Assembly (NCBI RefSeq): GCF_007860175.1
Contig: NZ_SJPX01000005.1
Span: forward strand, 62,001 to 126,000
DNA from: Rubripirellula reticaptiva
GTDB lineage: Bacteria; Planctomycetota; Planctomycetia; Pirellulales; Pirellulaceae
Direction: 5' to 3'
DNA: 64,000 nucleotides
The notes below the pieces were generated by a model. That model was not told the origin of the DNA and did not search any database. It worked only from the letters and a program-made list of their open reading frames with translations. Made by a program: the position numbers and the translations under genes. Below, in pieces: positions 9,372 to 17,855 of this stretch. Position 1 is the stretch's first letter. Every line of letters begins with the position of its first letter.

Positions 9372-9890
9372 TTAACCGGCCAGCCGCGAGATGCGGTTGT
9401 GGGGCTCGGCGAGTTCTTCGGCGCTGGCCTGATAGCGGTATTGCATCAAGTAGGCGTCTTCATCGGTGTCTTCATAGAAGTCACGCAAAACCGAGACGGC
9501 GCGGAAGCCAATCTTTTTGAAAAATAATTGTGCAACGAGGTTCGTTTCACGGACTTCCAACATGATTCGGTTGCGACGTTCTTGGGACAACTTGCCCAAC
9601 AGCTTTCCGATCATTGCGAACCCGACGCCCGAGCGACGACTGTCGGCACCGACAGCAAAGTTCAAGATATGCAAGCGGTTCTTGTGCAGCTCATAAATCA
9701 TGAAGCCGACCACCTTGTCGTCTTCTTCGGCTACCATCCCGATGCAGTTCCGTTGGCGGAGGCAGCGGATGAAATCATCCTCTGTCCATGCAAACTCGAA
9801 ACTCTTGTTTTCGATCCCCAACACTGCCGGCATATCCCGGCGGATCATCCAACGAATGTGAACACAAGTGCGTGTTTGTTCGGTTTCCAC
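9372..9890 (-). CDS. rimI: RimI-type protein N-acetyltransferase
   Basis: A 172-residue GNAT-fold protein. RimI-type enzymes acetylate the N-terminus of ribosomal protein S18 or other targets using acetyl-CoA. Seen in the sequence: the N-terminal MIRRDMPAVLGIENKSFEFAW segment (about 15-35) typical of RimI, the acetyl-CoA loop RRSGVGFAMI (about residues 85-94; consensus R/QxxGxG/A), and LEVRETNLVAQLFFKKIGF (about 112-130). The start is GTG at 9890, supported by an AAAGGAG ribosome site about 8 bases upstream. About 30 residues longer than E. coli RimI, mainly at the C-terminus. It is monocistronic here, separated from parB by a terminator. Confidence 0.85.
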   Translation of the reverse strand: METEQTRTCVHIRWMIRRDMPAVLGIENKSFEFAWTEDDFIRCLRQRNCIGMVAEEDDKVVGFMIYELHKNRLHILNFAVGADSRRSGVGFAMIGKLLGKLSQERRNRIMLEVRETNLVAQLFFKKIGFRAVSVLRDFYEDTDEDAYLMQYRYQASAEELAEPHNRISRLAG

Positions 9891-10330
9891 CCTGGGACTC
9901 CTTTCCAGCGAAACAACCTCGTCTCAGAAAACTAAATCCGTCTTCCGAGCCACTCCCGAGCCATCATGGCTGAGCGAATGGGAGATTAGCAGATGACCAA
10001 AATGGGACCAAGGTTAAAAAGCAAACTTGTTGGAAACGGAAGCATAAACCCGGGAACCCGTGAAACGAATGTGAAACGCGAGCAGGTTCGTCCTGCGGGA
10101 TTGGCGCCGCTGACGCTGTTGATTGCCTACTGGATGTGCTGACGACATGGGAATGACGACATGGGAATGGGGTGAGCCGAGGACTGAAACGATCCAAGGC
10201 GGATGCAGGCTGACCCGGCCGCAGACCCGGCCGCAGACTCGGCCGCAGACTCGGCCGCAGACCCGGCCGAAGACTCGGCCACTTGCGAGTCACGACTCAT
10301 GCGATCAATCACGACCGAGAAATCGGCGCG
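9891..10330. other. Intergenic region between rimI and the parB terminator
   Basis: About 440 bp without a gene. It should contain the rimI promoter. The only structure is the 12-bp tandem repeat at 10212-10281. Open frames over it (Arg-Pro or Ala-Ser repeats) are translations of that repeat and are not genes. Confidence 0.5.
10212..10281. repeat. 12-bp tandem repeat, about six units
   Basis: Units of gac(c/t)cggccg(c/a)a run head to tail almost six times, with C/T alternation at the fourth base. The array is GC-rich and lies 50 bp beyond the parB terminator. Copy number is likely to vary between strains. Confidence 0.85.
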
Positions 10331-10365
10331 TAAAAAAAGCCCGAGCTGCGTTGACAACTCGGGCT
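10331..10365 (-). terminator. Intrinsic terminator of parB
   Basis: Read on the minus strand: AGCCCGAG, a 12-base loop, CTCGGGCT, then TTTTTT. A perfect 8-bp stem with a U-tract, 30 bp after the parB stop codon. Confidence 0.9.
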
Positions 10366-10394
10366 CTTGAATCTTTGCTTTTTGCTGGCCTGAA

Positions 10395-11366
10395 CTAGCC
10401 AGCAATTCTTAGATTTGGTTTAGCGGCGACACAGAGGATGTCCTTCAATCGCTCGAACTCTTCAGCATCGGTGAAGTGGATCGTGATTTTGCCGCGGCTG
10501 CGAGCCGACGACTTGATCTCGATTTTGGTGCCAAAGATCATTCGCATCTCTTGCTGCATCGCTTCGATTTGCGGCGACACAGGACGACGTTTTTGACGCG
10601 ACGCGTTGACGATCACTTTGCCCGTATCTTCGTCTTCTTCGTTCTTCAGCAGCTCGGCCACATGAGTCTCGGTCGCCCGGACACTCCAGCGCTCGTCCAT
10701 GATTTTGCGAGCGATGTTGACTTGGACTTCTTCGTCGCCGATCGGCAGCAACGCCCGTGCGTGTCCCGCACTGACTTCGCCAGCGGTTAGCCAGTCGAGG
10801 ATTTGCTGGGGCAACTCGAGCAGTCGCATCAGGTTTGCGATCGTGCTGCGATCAATGCTCAAGCGGCGAGCCAGGTCATCCTGCTTGCACTTGTGCTCGG
10901 TGATGTAGCGTTTGAACGACATCGCCTTTTCGATCGGGTTCAAGTCCTTGCGTTGCAAGTTCTCGATGATCGCCAGCTCCGCGACCAATCGATCGTCGGC
11001 CTCGCGAACTTCCGCACGGATCTTGGTTAGACCTGCGTGGATGGTTGCTCGCAGGCGACGTTCGCCACTGATGAGTTGATACTTGCCGTCAACAATGCGA
11101 ACCAGGATTGGTTGCAGTTGTTGGTGGCTCTTGATGCTTTCAGCTAGCGAAGCGATTTCGTCGACGTTGAATTCGCGGCGAGGTTGGAACGGATTGTTCT
11201 CGACCTCGCTGACGTTCAGTTCGATCGACTCGATGCCGTGCGATGCACTAGCGTCACCGTCGACGTGGTCCGAACCGCGTGGTGCGTCGTCGTCCATCGA
11301 ATCACCAAGAAGAGCGGCAAGTCCTTTGCCAAGTCTTCGGTCTTTATTGGTCGTTGCACTAGTCAC
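10395..11366 (-). CDS. parB: Chromosome partitioning protein ParB
   Basis: ParB binds parS sites, uses CTP to clamp and spread along DNA, and works with ParA to segregate the origin region. The protein has 323 residues from GTG 11366. Visible: the N-terminal ParA-interaction motif LGKGLAALLG (12-21), the ParB/Srx domain with NPFQPRREF (58-66) and the CTP-binding GERRLRA (101-107), a helix-turn-helix (about 160-187), and a C-terminal dimerisation region. The GTG has a GGAGG ribosome site 8 bases upstream and overlaps the parA stop by 8 bases (GTGACTAG), so the two genes are probably translationally coupled. The longer open frame beginning at 11534 lies inside parA and is not used. Confidence 0.93.
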   Translation of the reverse strand: MTSATTNKDRRLGKGLAALLGDSMDDDAPRGSDHVDGDASASHGIESIELNVSEVENNPFQPRREFNVDEIASLAESIKSHQQLQPILVRIVDGKYQLISGERRLRATIHAGLTKIRAEVREADDRLVAELAIIENLQRKDLNPIEKAMSFKRYITEHKCKQDDLARRLSIDRSTIANLMRLLELPQQILDWLTAGEVSAGHARALLPIGDEEVQVNIARKIMDERWSVRATETHVAELLKNEEDEDTGKVIVNASRQKRRPVSPQIEAMQQEMRMIFGTKIEIKSSARSRGKITIHFTDAEEFERLKDILCVAAKPNLRIAG

Positions 11367-12105
11367 GTTGGAGCACCTCCATGCACAGCTGAGTATAGGC
11401 GAACGCGCCACGCGATCGCGGGGCGTATTGAAACACGGTTTTGCCATGGCTGGGGGCTTCGCAAAGCGAAACGTCCCTGGGCACGACATTATCAAAAACG
11501 ATGTCTCCGAAGAAATCCCGAACTTCTTCATCAACTTCGTGAGTGAGTTCTAAATGCGGATCGTACATTGTCAGTAGGATGCCGCCGAAGGTCAGTCGTC
11601 CGTCAGTCGCGACGATGACCTTTTTGATGGTTTGAATTAATTGTGTCAGGCCTTCCATGGCGAAGTACTCGCACTGGATCGGCATCAGAACTTCGGTCGA
11701 CGCGGTTAGTGCTGTCTGTGTCAACGCACCAACACTGGGCGGACAGTCAATCAGCACGAAGTCGTAGTCTTCGATGACAGCGTCGAAGTGGCGGCGGACC
11801 AGGCGGGTGTGGGCACTGTCGCTATGAGCCAGCTTGTCGACGTCGTGGAAGGTTCGGCTGCCAGGCACGACCGACAGGTTGTCTTGGCGAGAATCGACGA
11901 TGTGGCCGACCAGATCATCTTCGCTGACAAGGGCGTGCCCGTCGGTGGGTGAGATGCCTAGGGACGTAGTCGCATTGCACTGGGGGTCCATGTCGACCAA
12001 CAGCGTCCGCTGGCCGGCTAGAGCCAGCGCGGCAGAAAGATTGACGGCAGTGGTTGTTTTGCCCACGCCTCCTTTCTGATTGACCACGCAAAGTATCCTT
12101 CCCAC
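11359..12105 (-). CDS. parA: Chromosome partitioning ATPase ParA (Soj-type)
   Basis: A deviant Walker ATPase that binds DNA with ATP and is released by ParB, driving origin segregation. Residues 11-18 (KGGVGKTT) form the deviant Walker A motif; VDMDPQ (37-42) is the A' motif; VLIDCPPSVG is Walker B. From GTG 12105 it has 248 residues, the usual Soj length. The frame is open up to ATG 12195, adding 30 residues without family similarity, but that ATG lies inside a parS-like site (12186-12201), so I prefer GTG. TTG at 12141 is a third choice. First gene of a parA-parB operon. Confidence 0.92.
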   Translation of the reverse strand: MGRILCVVNQKGGVGKTTTAVNLSAALALAGQRTLLVDMDPQCNATTSLGISPTDGHALVSEDDLVGHIVDSRQDNLSVVPGSRTFHDVDKLAHSDSAHTRLVRRHFDAVIEDYDFVLIDCPPSVGALTQTALTASTEVLMPIQCEYFAMEGLTQLIQTIKKVIVATDGRLTFGGILLTMYDPHLELTHEVDEEVRDFFGDIVFDNVVPRDVSLCEAPSHGKTVFQYAPRSRGAFAYTQLCMEVLQRD

Positions 12106-12185
12106 CGGGGATGTTCTCGTCTTTGAGAATCTGACATTCAACGAAACCGAATCTGGCTCGCTCGATGGGCGGAAAGTAGGGCATA

Positions 12186-12201
12186 TGTTCCGCATGAAAC
12201 A
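12186..12201. promoter_or_regulatory. parS-like site 1
   Basis: The sequence tgttccgcatgaaaca matches the bacterial parS consensus TGTTTCACGTGAAACA at 13 of 16 positions. It is upstream of the likely parA start, where parS sites often lie. Confidence 0.6.
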
Positions 12202-12206
12202 AGACT

Positions 12207-12222
12207 GGTTTCACAAGAAACT
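12207..12222. promoter_or_regulatory. parS-like site 2
   Basis: The sequence ggtttcacaagaaact matches the parS consensus at 12 of 16 positions; both 7-base arms GTTTCAC and (A)GAAAC are kept and only the centre and the outermost bases differ. Its centre is 21 bp from that of site 1, two helical turns, on the same DNA face. Confidence 0.55.
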
Positions 12223-12276
12223 ACTCTTGACGTGGGAGGTAGATTCTGTGGTCGGCGTTTGGCGGTGAACCGGCAT

Positions 12277-12362
12277 GGCCCTGCGACTCCGTTCGCAGGG
12301 TATAGGCTGCACTCATATACTGCTTTGCAGTTTCTATCCCGCGAACGGAGTCGCGAGTCCAC
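12277..12362. repeat. Palindromic REP-like element, left flank of RAYT relic
   Basis: Same three-hairpin layout as the copy at 12873-12953: ccctgcgactccgttcgcaggg, then ctgctttgcag, then cccgcgaacggagtcgcgag. Homology with the right copy continues outward through gtccactgg..ttgcccgatt to about 12380, next to the stop codon of the relic. Confidence 0.8.
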
Positions 12363-12383
12363 TGGGGCTTGCCCGATTTTGAT

Positions 12384-12856
12384 TTAGGCTAGATCAGGGA
12401 GGTAGAGGCGGTCCTGGCCTTGATACAGGTCAGCCTTTTCGGGGTTGCTTGCGATGTAGCGGCGGAACCTTTGGAAGTGGGCGTCATCTCGCGCCAGATG
12501 GTCGAGGCTCTCTGACTGAAAGACGTGCCCTGTCCGGCTAAGCGACTGGTTGATCCGGAGTGCTTGGTAATGCTTCCATAAGAAGCACTGTTCGAGTTGT
12601 ATTCGCTGGCGATCTTGGGCCGCAGACTGCGAAGCTGGTCGCCCCAGTAAGGCTGACTCGGACCAATCCCACGAGCGAGGAGTCAGTGGTACCGCTGGGC
12701 CATGATTCGATTGCAGGCCGCCAGCGGATTCGAATCGGACAGCCGGTCGGTGATGAAGTCCGTCGCACCCGGTTGCTGCCAATGCGGAAGGTCGCCAAAG
12801 GTCACCTGGAATTCGGCGTCGGGATCAAAGAACTGGAAGTCCGAAATCCGCAACAT
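12384..12856 (-). pseudogene. Relic of a REP-associated tyrosine transposase (RAYT)
   Basis: RAYTs are single-copy HUH-type transposases of the IS200/Y1 group that mobilise REP palindromes. From ATG 12856 the first frame gives GDLPHWQQPGATDFITDRL, the RAYT N-terminal signature, then stops at TGA 12683. In another frame the C-terminal signature appears: TGHVFQSESLDHLARDDAHF and RYIASNPEKADL (about 12400-12490). The central part with the catalytic HxH (usually MPNHVH) is absent, so this copy has an internal deletion plus frame damage and cannot act. It is bracketed by two palindromic elements (12277-12362, 12873-12953), the usual RAYT arrangement. Confidence 0.85.
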
Positions 12857-12872
12857 TTCCGGTCACCCCTGT

Positions 12873-12953
12873 GGCCCTGCGACTCCGCTCGCAGGGTGTA
12901 CGAGTTTGCAAACTGCTTTGCAGCTTACATCCCGCGAGCGGAATCGCGGGTCC
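12873..12953. repeat. Palindromic REP-like element, right flank of RAYT relic
   Basis: Three hairpins: ccctgcgactccgctcgcaggg (8-bp stem), ctgctttgcag (4-bp stem), cccgcgagcggaatcgcggg (7-bp stem). About 80% identical by eye to the left copy. It lies between the start of the RAYT relic and the end of the DUF1015 gene. Confidence 0.8.
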
Positions 12954-12975
12954 AACTGGTTTGCCCGATTACCCG

Positions 12976-14328
12976 TTAGGATAGTGGGTTGAAGGTCAGG
13001 CCGCTTAGCAGCTTGGGATAGAAGTAGGTGCTCTTGGCGGGCATTCGCTCTTTGTGCAGGCTGATCCTTTCGACGTGCTCGAGCTGAGCCGGCATCACCA
13101 GAGCCGCCAGCGTGTACGGCTCGTCCGAATCGCTTTCGGCCTGACTGCCCTGCCCTTCGATCCCGTCAACCACTTCGGTGACTTCGTGAACGTAGGTTGG
13201 TTTGGGGTGGCCTTTGGCGGACAGCAGATCATCGATGACCAAGCGGTGCAGCAAACTGACACCCAGCCCACGCCAATCGGCACTTTGATCGGCGGCGATC
13301 TGGGCCATCTTGCCAGCCGATTTATCGGTCGCCCGGCACAGCAACCAGGTCTCGTCGCCGGTGGCGTACAAGCCGATCAGCCCCTGCTCGGCCGCCTGCT
13401 GCATCATGCCCCAGACTTCGGCCGCGGCGCGAGCGCCACCGGCCACCACATCGCAGTCAAAGTACTCGCCCAATGCCGTCGTGATTTCAGCTGACGAGAA
13501 TGACCGCGTCCCTCGCAGTAGCCGGTGAGTAGGCAGCACGACCATCCCCGGGTCGCTCATCCCGACCAGCATCGTCATCACGAAATTTGCGGGATGGTCG
13601 ACCGGAAGCGAACCACCCTGCTCTGCCGAATTCAGCTCGGCCGCGACTTGGTTTTTGTAGTTGCAACTGGTCTCGTAGCGATGATGCCCGTCGGCAACGA
13701 ACATCGGCCGGTCGTCCATCAGAGCATTGACCTTGGCGATCACGGTCTCGTCCGTCACGGGCCATAGCGTGTGACGAACGCCCAGGTGATCGGTCGCTTC
13801 AATCGGTTCGGTACCGACCGTGGCCGCGTCCAGCAGGTCGATGACTTCGTTGGTCGGGTCGGGATAGAGTCCGAAGATCTGGCTGTTGTTTTGCTTCGTC
13901 GCCGTCGTCAGCTTCAGCCGATCAGCCTTGGCACTGGCGTGCGTTTCTTCGTGAGGATAGATGTTGCCTTCGCCAAACGGAGTCGTACGGACGCGGCCCT
14001 GAAATCCGCGGCGAGTGACGGTGGTGCCGTCGACTTCGAAGGTTTGGTGGTAGACGTAGTAGGCGGGCTTGGCATCGCGAACCAGGACTCCCTCGCTCTG
14101 CCACTGCTGGACGAACTTTGCCGCCCGCGCGTACTTCTCCTCGCCAGTCGAGTCACCGGGTTCGGTTCGGTTCAGGATGATGCGGATGACGTTGGCCGCG
14201 TGCCGCTTGTAGAGCTCGTCTTGAAGCTTTGGATCGATGACGTCATAGGGCGGCGCGACGACATCCGAGAGCGAACCGACATGCTGAAGATTGTAGCGCA
14301 GGGCGGCGAAAGGGCGAGTTTGAGGCAT
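12976..14328 (-). CDS. DUF1015 family protein
   Basis: A 450-residue cytoplasmic protein without signal or membrane segments. The family signature is at the N-terminus (FAALRYN, then VVAPPYDVI at about residues 24-32), followed by EEKYARAAKFVQQW, EETHASAKADRL and FVADGHHRYETS (about 210-221), all typical of full-length DUF1015 proteins (usual length 400-450). The biochemical role is not settled for this bacterial family; the ADGHHRYE block suggests a catalytic or metal site. It is downstream of ahcY, but the ahcY terminator lies between them, so it is probably transcribed separately. Confidence 0.85.
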   Translation of the reverse strand: MPQTRPFAALRYNLQHVGSLSDVVAPPYDVIDPKLQDELYKRHAANVIRIILNRTEPGDSTGEEKYARAAKFVQQWQSEGVLVRDAKPAYYVYHQTFEVDGTTVTRRGFQGRVRTTPFGEGNIYPHEETHASAKADRLKLTTATKQNNSQIFGLYPDPTNEVIDLLDAATVGTEPIEATDHLGVRHTLWPVTDETVIAKVNALMDDRPMFVADGHHRYETSCNYKNQVAAELNSAEQGGSLPVDHPANFVMTMLVGMSDPGMVVLPTHRLLRGTRSFSSAEITTALGEYFDCDVVAGGARAAAEVWGMMQQAAEQGLIGLYATGDETWLLCRATDKSAGKMAQIAADQSADWRGLGVSLLHRLVIDDLLSAKGHPKPTYVHEVTEVVDGIEGQGSQAESDSDEPYTLAALVMPAQLEHVERISLHKERMPAKSTYFYPKLLSGLTFNPLS

Positions 14329-14464
14329 TTTTGCGGGCTAAGATTTTTTGTTGAAGTTGCCGTGAAACAGGCAATGTATCAGACCCCGAACGACCAATCT
14401 CAAGCAAACCCAAGCGCGCAAAACGAGCCGTAAAAATGCGAAAATGCTGAAGCGTCGGCGCACG

Positions 14465-14498
14465 AAAAAGCCCGGGCGTCGTTTCCAACGCTCGGGCC
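14465..14498 (-). terminator. Intrinsic terminator of ahcY
   Basis: On the minus strand a GC-rich hairpin (GGCCCGAGCGT ... ACGCCCGGGC, with an internal bulge) is followed by TTTTT. It begins about 30 bp after the ahcY stop. Confidence 0.8.
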
Positions 14499-14526
14499 TT
14501 CGGTTTATTCAGTTCACACAACCGGC

Positions 14527-15873
14527 TTAATAGCGGTAGTGGTTCGGCTTGTAGGGACCTTCAACGGGAACGCCCATGTAGTCAGCCTGGTCCTGAGTCA
14601 GCTTGGTGAGCTTGACGCCGCAAGCAGCCAAGTGCAGACGTGCGACTTCTTCGTCGAGCGCCTTCGGCATCAGATAGACCTGAACCTTGTACTTGTCGTT
14701 GTCGCGGTTTTCCCACAACTCCATTTGAGCCAACACCTGGTTGGTGAAGCTGGTGCTCATCACGAAGCTTGGGTGACCCGTCGCACAGCCCAGGTTCACC
14801 AAGCGGCCCTTGGCCAAAATGATGACGCTGCGGCCGGTGTCGTTGAACGTATAGCGGTCTACGGCACCAACGTCCGAAGGCTTGATCTCGCTGACCGTTG
14901 CCTTACCGGCGGCGACTTGCTTGTCGATCCAAGCAATGTCGATTTCAGTGTCGAAGTGACCAATGTTGCAAAGGATCGCGTCATTGGGCATTTCGGTGAT
15001 GTGGTTGCCCAGAATGATGTCCTTGTTGCCCGTCGTGGTGACGAACAAACGACCTTCCTTGCAGGCCTCATCCATCGTTGTGACTTCGAAACCTTCCATC
15101 GCTGCTTGCAACGCGTTGATCGGATCGATTTCAGTCACGATGACGCGACAACCGTAGCTCTTTAGGCTGTGTGCACAGCCTTTGCCGACGTCGCCGTAAC
15201 CGCAAACCACGGCAACCTTACCAGCCAACATCACGTCGGTGGCTCGCTTGACGCCGTCCGCCAACGATTCCCGGCAACCGTACAGGTTGTCGAACTTCGA
15301 CTTGGTGGCCGAGTCATTGATGTTGATCGCAGGCACTTGAAGGCGCGCGTTCTTGACCATCACGTCCAGACGGTGAACGCCGGCGGTGGTTTCTTCGCTG
15401 ATGCCGGAAATGTCGGTCAACAGTTCTGGGAACTTGTCGTGAACCATCGCGGTCAAGTCACCGCCGTCGTCCAAGATCATGTTCAGCTTCTTGCCGTCGC
15501 CGAAGTCCAGCGTTTGCTCGATGCACCAATCGAACTCTTCATTCGTCATGCCCTTCCAGGCAAAGACGGGGATTCCAGCCGCAGCAATCGCGGCAGCCGC
15601 ATGATCTTGGGTGCTGAAGATATTGCAGGACGACCAGGTCACTTCGGCACCCAATTCGACGAGCGTCTCGATCAAGACAGCCGTTTGGATCGTCATGTGC
15701 AGGCAGCCAGCGATGCGAGCACCAGCCAGTGGCTTGGACTTGCCGTACTTTTTACGCAGAGCCATCAGGCCCGGCATTTCGTTCTCAGCAAGCTGGATTT
15801 CTTTGCGACCGAATTCGGCCAGCGAGATGTCTTTGACTTTGTAAGGGAGTCGGTCCGTTTCGACTTGTGACAC
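14527..15873 (-). CDS. ahcY: S-adenosylhomocysteine hydrolase
   Basis: Splits S-adenosylhomocysteine into adenosine and homocysteine with bound NAD, relieving inhibition of methyltransferases in the activated methyl cycle. The 448-residue length fits the bacterial enzyme lacking the 40-residue insert. Seen: [13 protein letters not shown] (83-95), DDGGDLT (135-141), [20 protein letters not shown] (184-203), the NAD-binding GYGDVGKG (225-232) and the C-terminal PNHYRY. The start is GTG at 15873; the next residues [15 protein letters not shown] align with the family. It has its own terminator. I looked for an SAH riboswitch in the leader and saw none. Confidence 0.96.
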   Translation of the reverse strand: MSQVETDRLPYKVKDISLAEFGRKEIQLAENEMPGLMALRKKYGKSKPLAGARIAGCLHMTIQTAVLIETLVELGAEVTWSSCNIFSTQDHAAAAIAAAGIPVFAWKGMTNEEFDWCIEQTLDFGDGKKLNMILDDGGDLTAMVHDKFPELLTDISGISEETTAGVHRLDVMVKNARLQVPAININDSATKSKFDNLYGCRESLADGVKRATDVMLAGKVAVVCGYGDVGKGCAHSLKSYGCRVIVTEIDPINALQAAMEGFEVTTMDEACKEGRLFVTTTGNKDIILGNHITEMPNDAILCNIGHFDTEIDIAWIDKQVAAGKATVSEIKPSDVGAVDRYTFNDTGRSVIILAKGRLVNLGCATGHPSFVMSTSFTNQVLAQMELWENRDNDKYKVQVYLMPKALDEEVARLHLAACGVKLTKLTQDQADYMGVPVEGPYKPNHYRY

Positions 15874-16199
15874 GCGTTTCTCTCGTTTCTTTGAGGGAAC
15901 AGGAAAATGATATTGCCTGACAGCCGCGTTCTAGATTGTTGCCAAAACGCAGCGACGTGACGGACCGAACACAGGGACTCCCGCTGATTCGCACTTCTTT
16001 GATGCCAGTAACTCAGTTACCGTCCGGCTGATCCGATCGGCAACGTTGATATTTTAACGGTAAGTCAACAAAAAAGTAGGGCCAAAACGTTCACACTCCG
16101 TCAGTTCGGCCCAGCAAACGTCGCACCCTTGCTTCATGCTAGCATTCAAGCGGGCATCCAACCGCACCACCCGAATAGCGGTCGACATCCTGCCTCTCG
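15874..16199. other. Intergenic region upstream of ahcY
   Basis: About 325 bp between the ahcY start and the end of trpF, both on the minus strand. It must hold the ahcY promoter. A gtaactcagttac palindrome lies near 16008-16020. No gene or recognisable riboswitch core was found. Confidence 0.5.
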
Positions 16200-16847
16200 C
16201 TACTGCCCGACCGAGCAGAACGCCTGGATCAGCTCGGACGACTTGGTTCCCTTTGGCGACTCAACACCGCTAGCGGTATCTACGCTGGTCGCCGAACTGG
16301 CCTGAATCGCATCCGACAAATTGTCCGGCGTCAAACCACCGGCAAGCGTCCAGGCGACTGATGGATTCAGCGACGCCCATGCAGCGATCGCATTCCAATC
16401 GAGCGTCTTGCCGCTGCCACCATGCGCGGCTCCGGCGTCAGCATCAAACAAAACGTGATAGCCAGCCTCAATCCACAGGCGGCTGGCGGCATCGATTTGC
16501 GAGACTGTTAGCGGCCCCGTCGGCAGTTTGATCGCACGTAGTTTTCGACCGGACACCTGCGAAGCCGATTCGACCGTTTCGTCGCCGTGCAGCTGAATCG
16601 CATCCAAGCCGACGACGTCAGCGATCTCGGCGATCCGCGCCGGAGCCTCGTTGACGAAAACACCAACGCGAAACAATCCCAGCCCAGCGGCAGCGGCCGA
16701 CAGCTCTTGGGTGCGCGGGTCGTCAGGATCAACGTATCGAATGCTGGGCGGAAAGAAGTTCAGACCGATCGCGTCGCCGCCCGCCGCAGCGACCGCTTCG
16801 ATGTCGCTGTGCAGTCGAACTCCGCAAATCTTGACCCGAAATATCAT
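16200..16847 (-). CDS. trpF: Phosphoribosylanthranilate isomerase
   Basis: Catalyses the Amadori rearrangement of phosphoribosylanthranilate in tryptophan synthesis. A 215-residue TIM barrel from ATG 16847: VKICGV (4-9, catalytic Cys in KICG), GLNFFPPSIRYV (phosphate/anthranilate region), VGVFVNE, IQLHGDE, the catalytic Asp in LFDAD, and LAGGLTPDN near the C-terminus (phosphate binding). The open frame extends 31 codons further upstream without family similarity. No other trp gene is nearby, which is common outside enterobacteria. Confidence 0.93.
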   Translation of the reverse strand: MIFRVKICGVRLHSDIEAVAAAGGDAIGLNFFPPSIRYVDPDDPRTQELSAAAAGLGLFRVGVFVNEAPARIAEIADVVGLDAIQLHGDETVESASQVSGRKLRAIKLPTGPLTVSQIDAASRLWIEAGYHVLFDADAGAAHGGSGKTLDWNAIAAWASLNPSVAWTLAGGLTPDNLSDAIQASSATSVDTASGVESPKGTKSSELIQAFCSVGQ

Positions 16848-16939
16848 CACCACCCTCACAACCCGGAAATTTTGACTAACCCCACCCCCGCCGGCATTCC
16901 GACAACAACTGTACAGGTAGCTTGGACTTAGGATAACCA

Positions 16940-17767
16940 ATGATGACGAACAACACTTCTTGGATGCCGCGACCCGACCTCGCGCTCGTTTTCACGACTG
17001 TCTTCGTGATCGTGCTGGCCAATCTGCCAGCACCGGTTCCGCACCAGGTTGTCGAAGTTTCCAACACCGAGGCAACTGATACGTCGCACACGTACTCCTT
17101 GGCCGTCAACGATCCGCGACTGCGACGACTGACTCGCCGCATCGACACCTACGGAAAATCCGCACCAGCCGCAGCGGTCGGAAAAGCGAAATGGATGGCG
17201 GAAACGTCATCGATCTATGCCGAGCGAACCTTGCTGGATCTGGCCAAGCTTGAAACGCAATCGGACGAAGCCACTTCGCTAGCAACGGGAAAAACACCGG
17301 CATCGTCCACCCCGATCATGATGGTTTCTTACGTCAAAACACCGGACGCAAAACCGACACCGACCAACTTAGTCGAGTACTGGTCAAACTTCAGCAAGAC
17401 CAGCGAAAAGTCGATCGAAACGATCCGTACAAACTGGCAAAAACGCATCGCATCGCTCGGCCCGCCTCCGGTCAAGCTCGCCGGCACGGTGCCGGGCGTG
17501 ATTTCGGGCGGAACGATCTACGTGGCCTCGATTCTGGCGATCTTCGCGACCCTGGTCATGGCTACATGGCGGTCGTCATACCCAACACGCCGACTGCAAC
17601 ACCCGGTTGCGATCACGACCGAAGACCACCAGTCCGTAGCGAACGATTCCGGACTCGCCATCACACTGCCGGCCGGATCGGTACGGCTACATCAACCCAT
17701 GATGGTTCACCTGCGGCGAATGGCGTACGCCGGATTGATAGTGATTGCAATTTTGCAGTGGCTCTAA
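16940..17767 (+). CDS. Predicted membrane protein, unknown function
   Basis: A 275-residue protein read divergently from trpF. Three hydrophobic segments are visible: about residues 13-30 (LALVFTTVFVIVLANLP), 190-210 (GTIYVASILAIFATLVMATW) and 261-275 at the very C-terminus. The region between the first two (about 155 residues) is hydrophilic and probably extracytoplasmic; it contains YWSNFSKTSEKSIETIRTNW, likely helical. I recognise no family. It is followed by the convergent lipoprotein gene. Confidence 0.65.
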   Translation: MMTNNTSWMPRPDLALVFTTVFVIVLANLPAPVPHQVVEVSNTEATDTSHTYSLAVNDPRLRRLTRRIDTYGKSAPAAAVGKAKWMAETSSIYAERTLLDLAKLETQSDEATSLATGKTPASSTPIMMVSYVKTPDAKPTPTNLVEYWSNFSKTSEKSIETIRTNWQKRIASLGPPPVKLAGTVPGVISGGTIYVASILAIFATLVMATWRSSYPTRRLQHPVAITTEDHQSVANDSGLAITLPAGSVRLHQPMMVHLRRMAYAGLIVIAILQWL

Positions 17768-17855
17768 GCCAAATCGGCGTGCGTGCCCGTTCGCCAAGAT
17801 TTGCAAACCAGTTCCCACACCATGCCGCCTCGCGTTTCCCAACGGACTCACAAAA

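Noticed and set aside
10212-10281. CRISPR array
   Set aside because: Units of 12 bp with no spacers; simple tandem repeat and no cas gene in the window.
15874-16199. Possible SAH riboswitch upstream of ahcY
   Set aside because: The leader was read on the minus strand; I could not find the conserved riboswitch core, so none is called.
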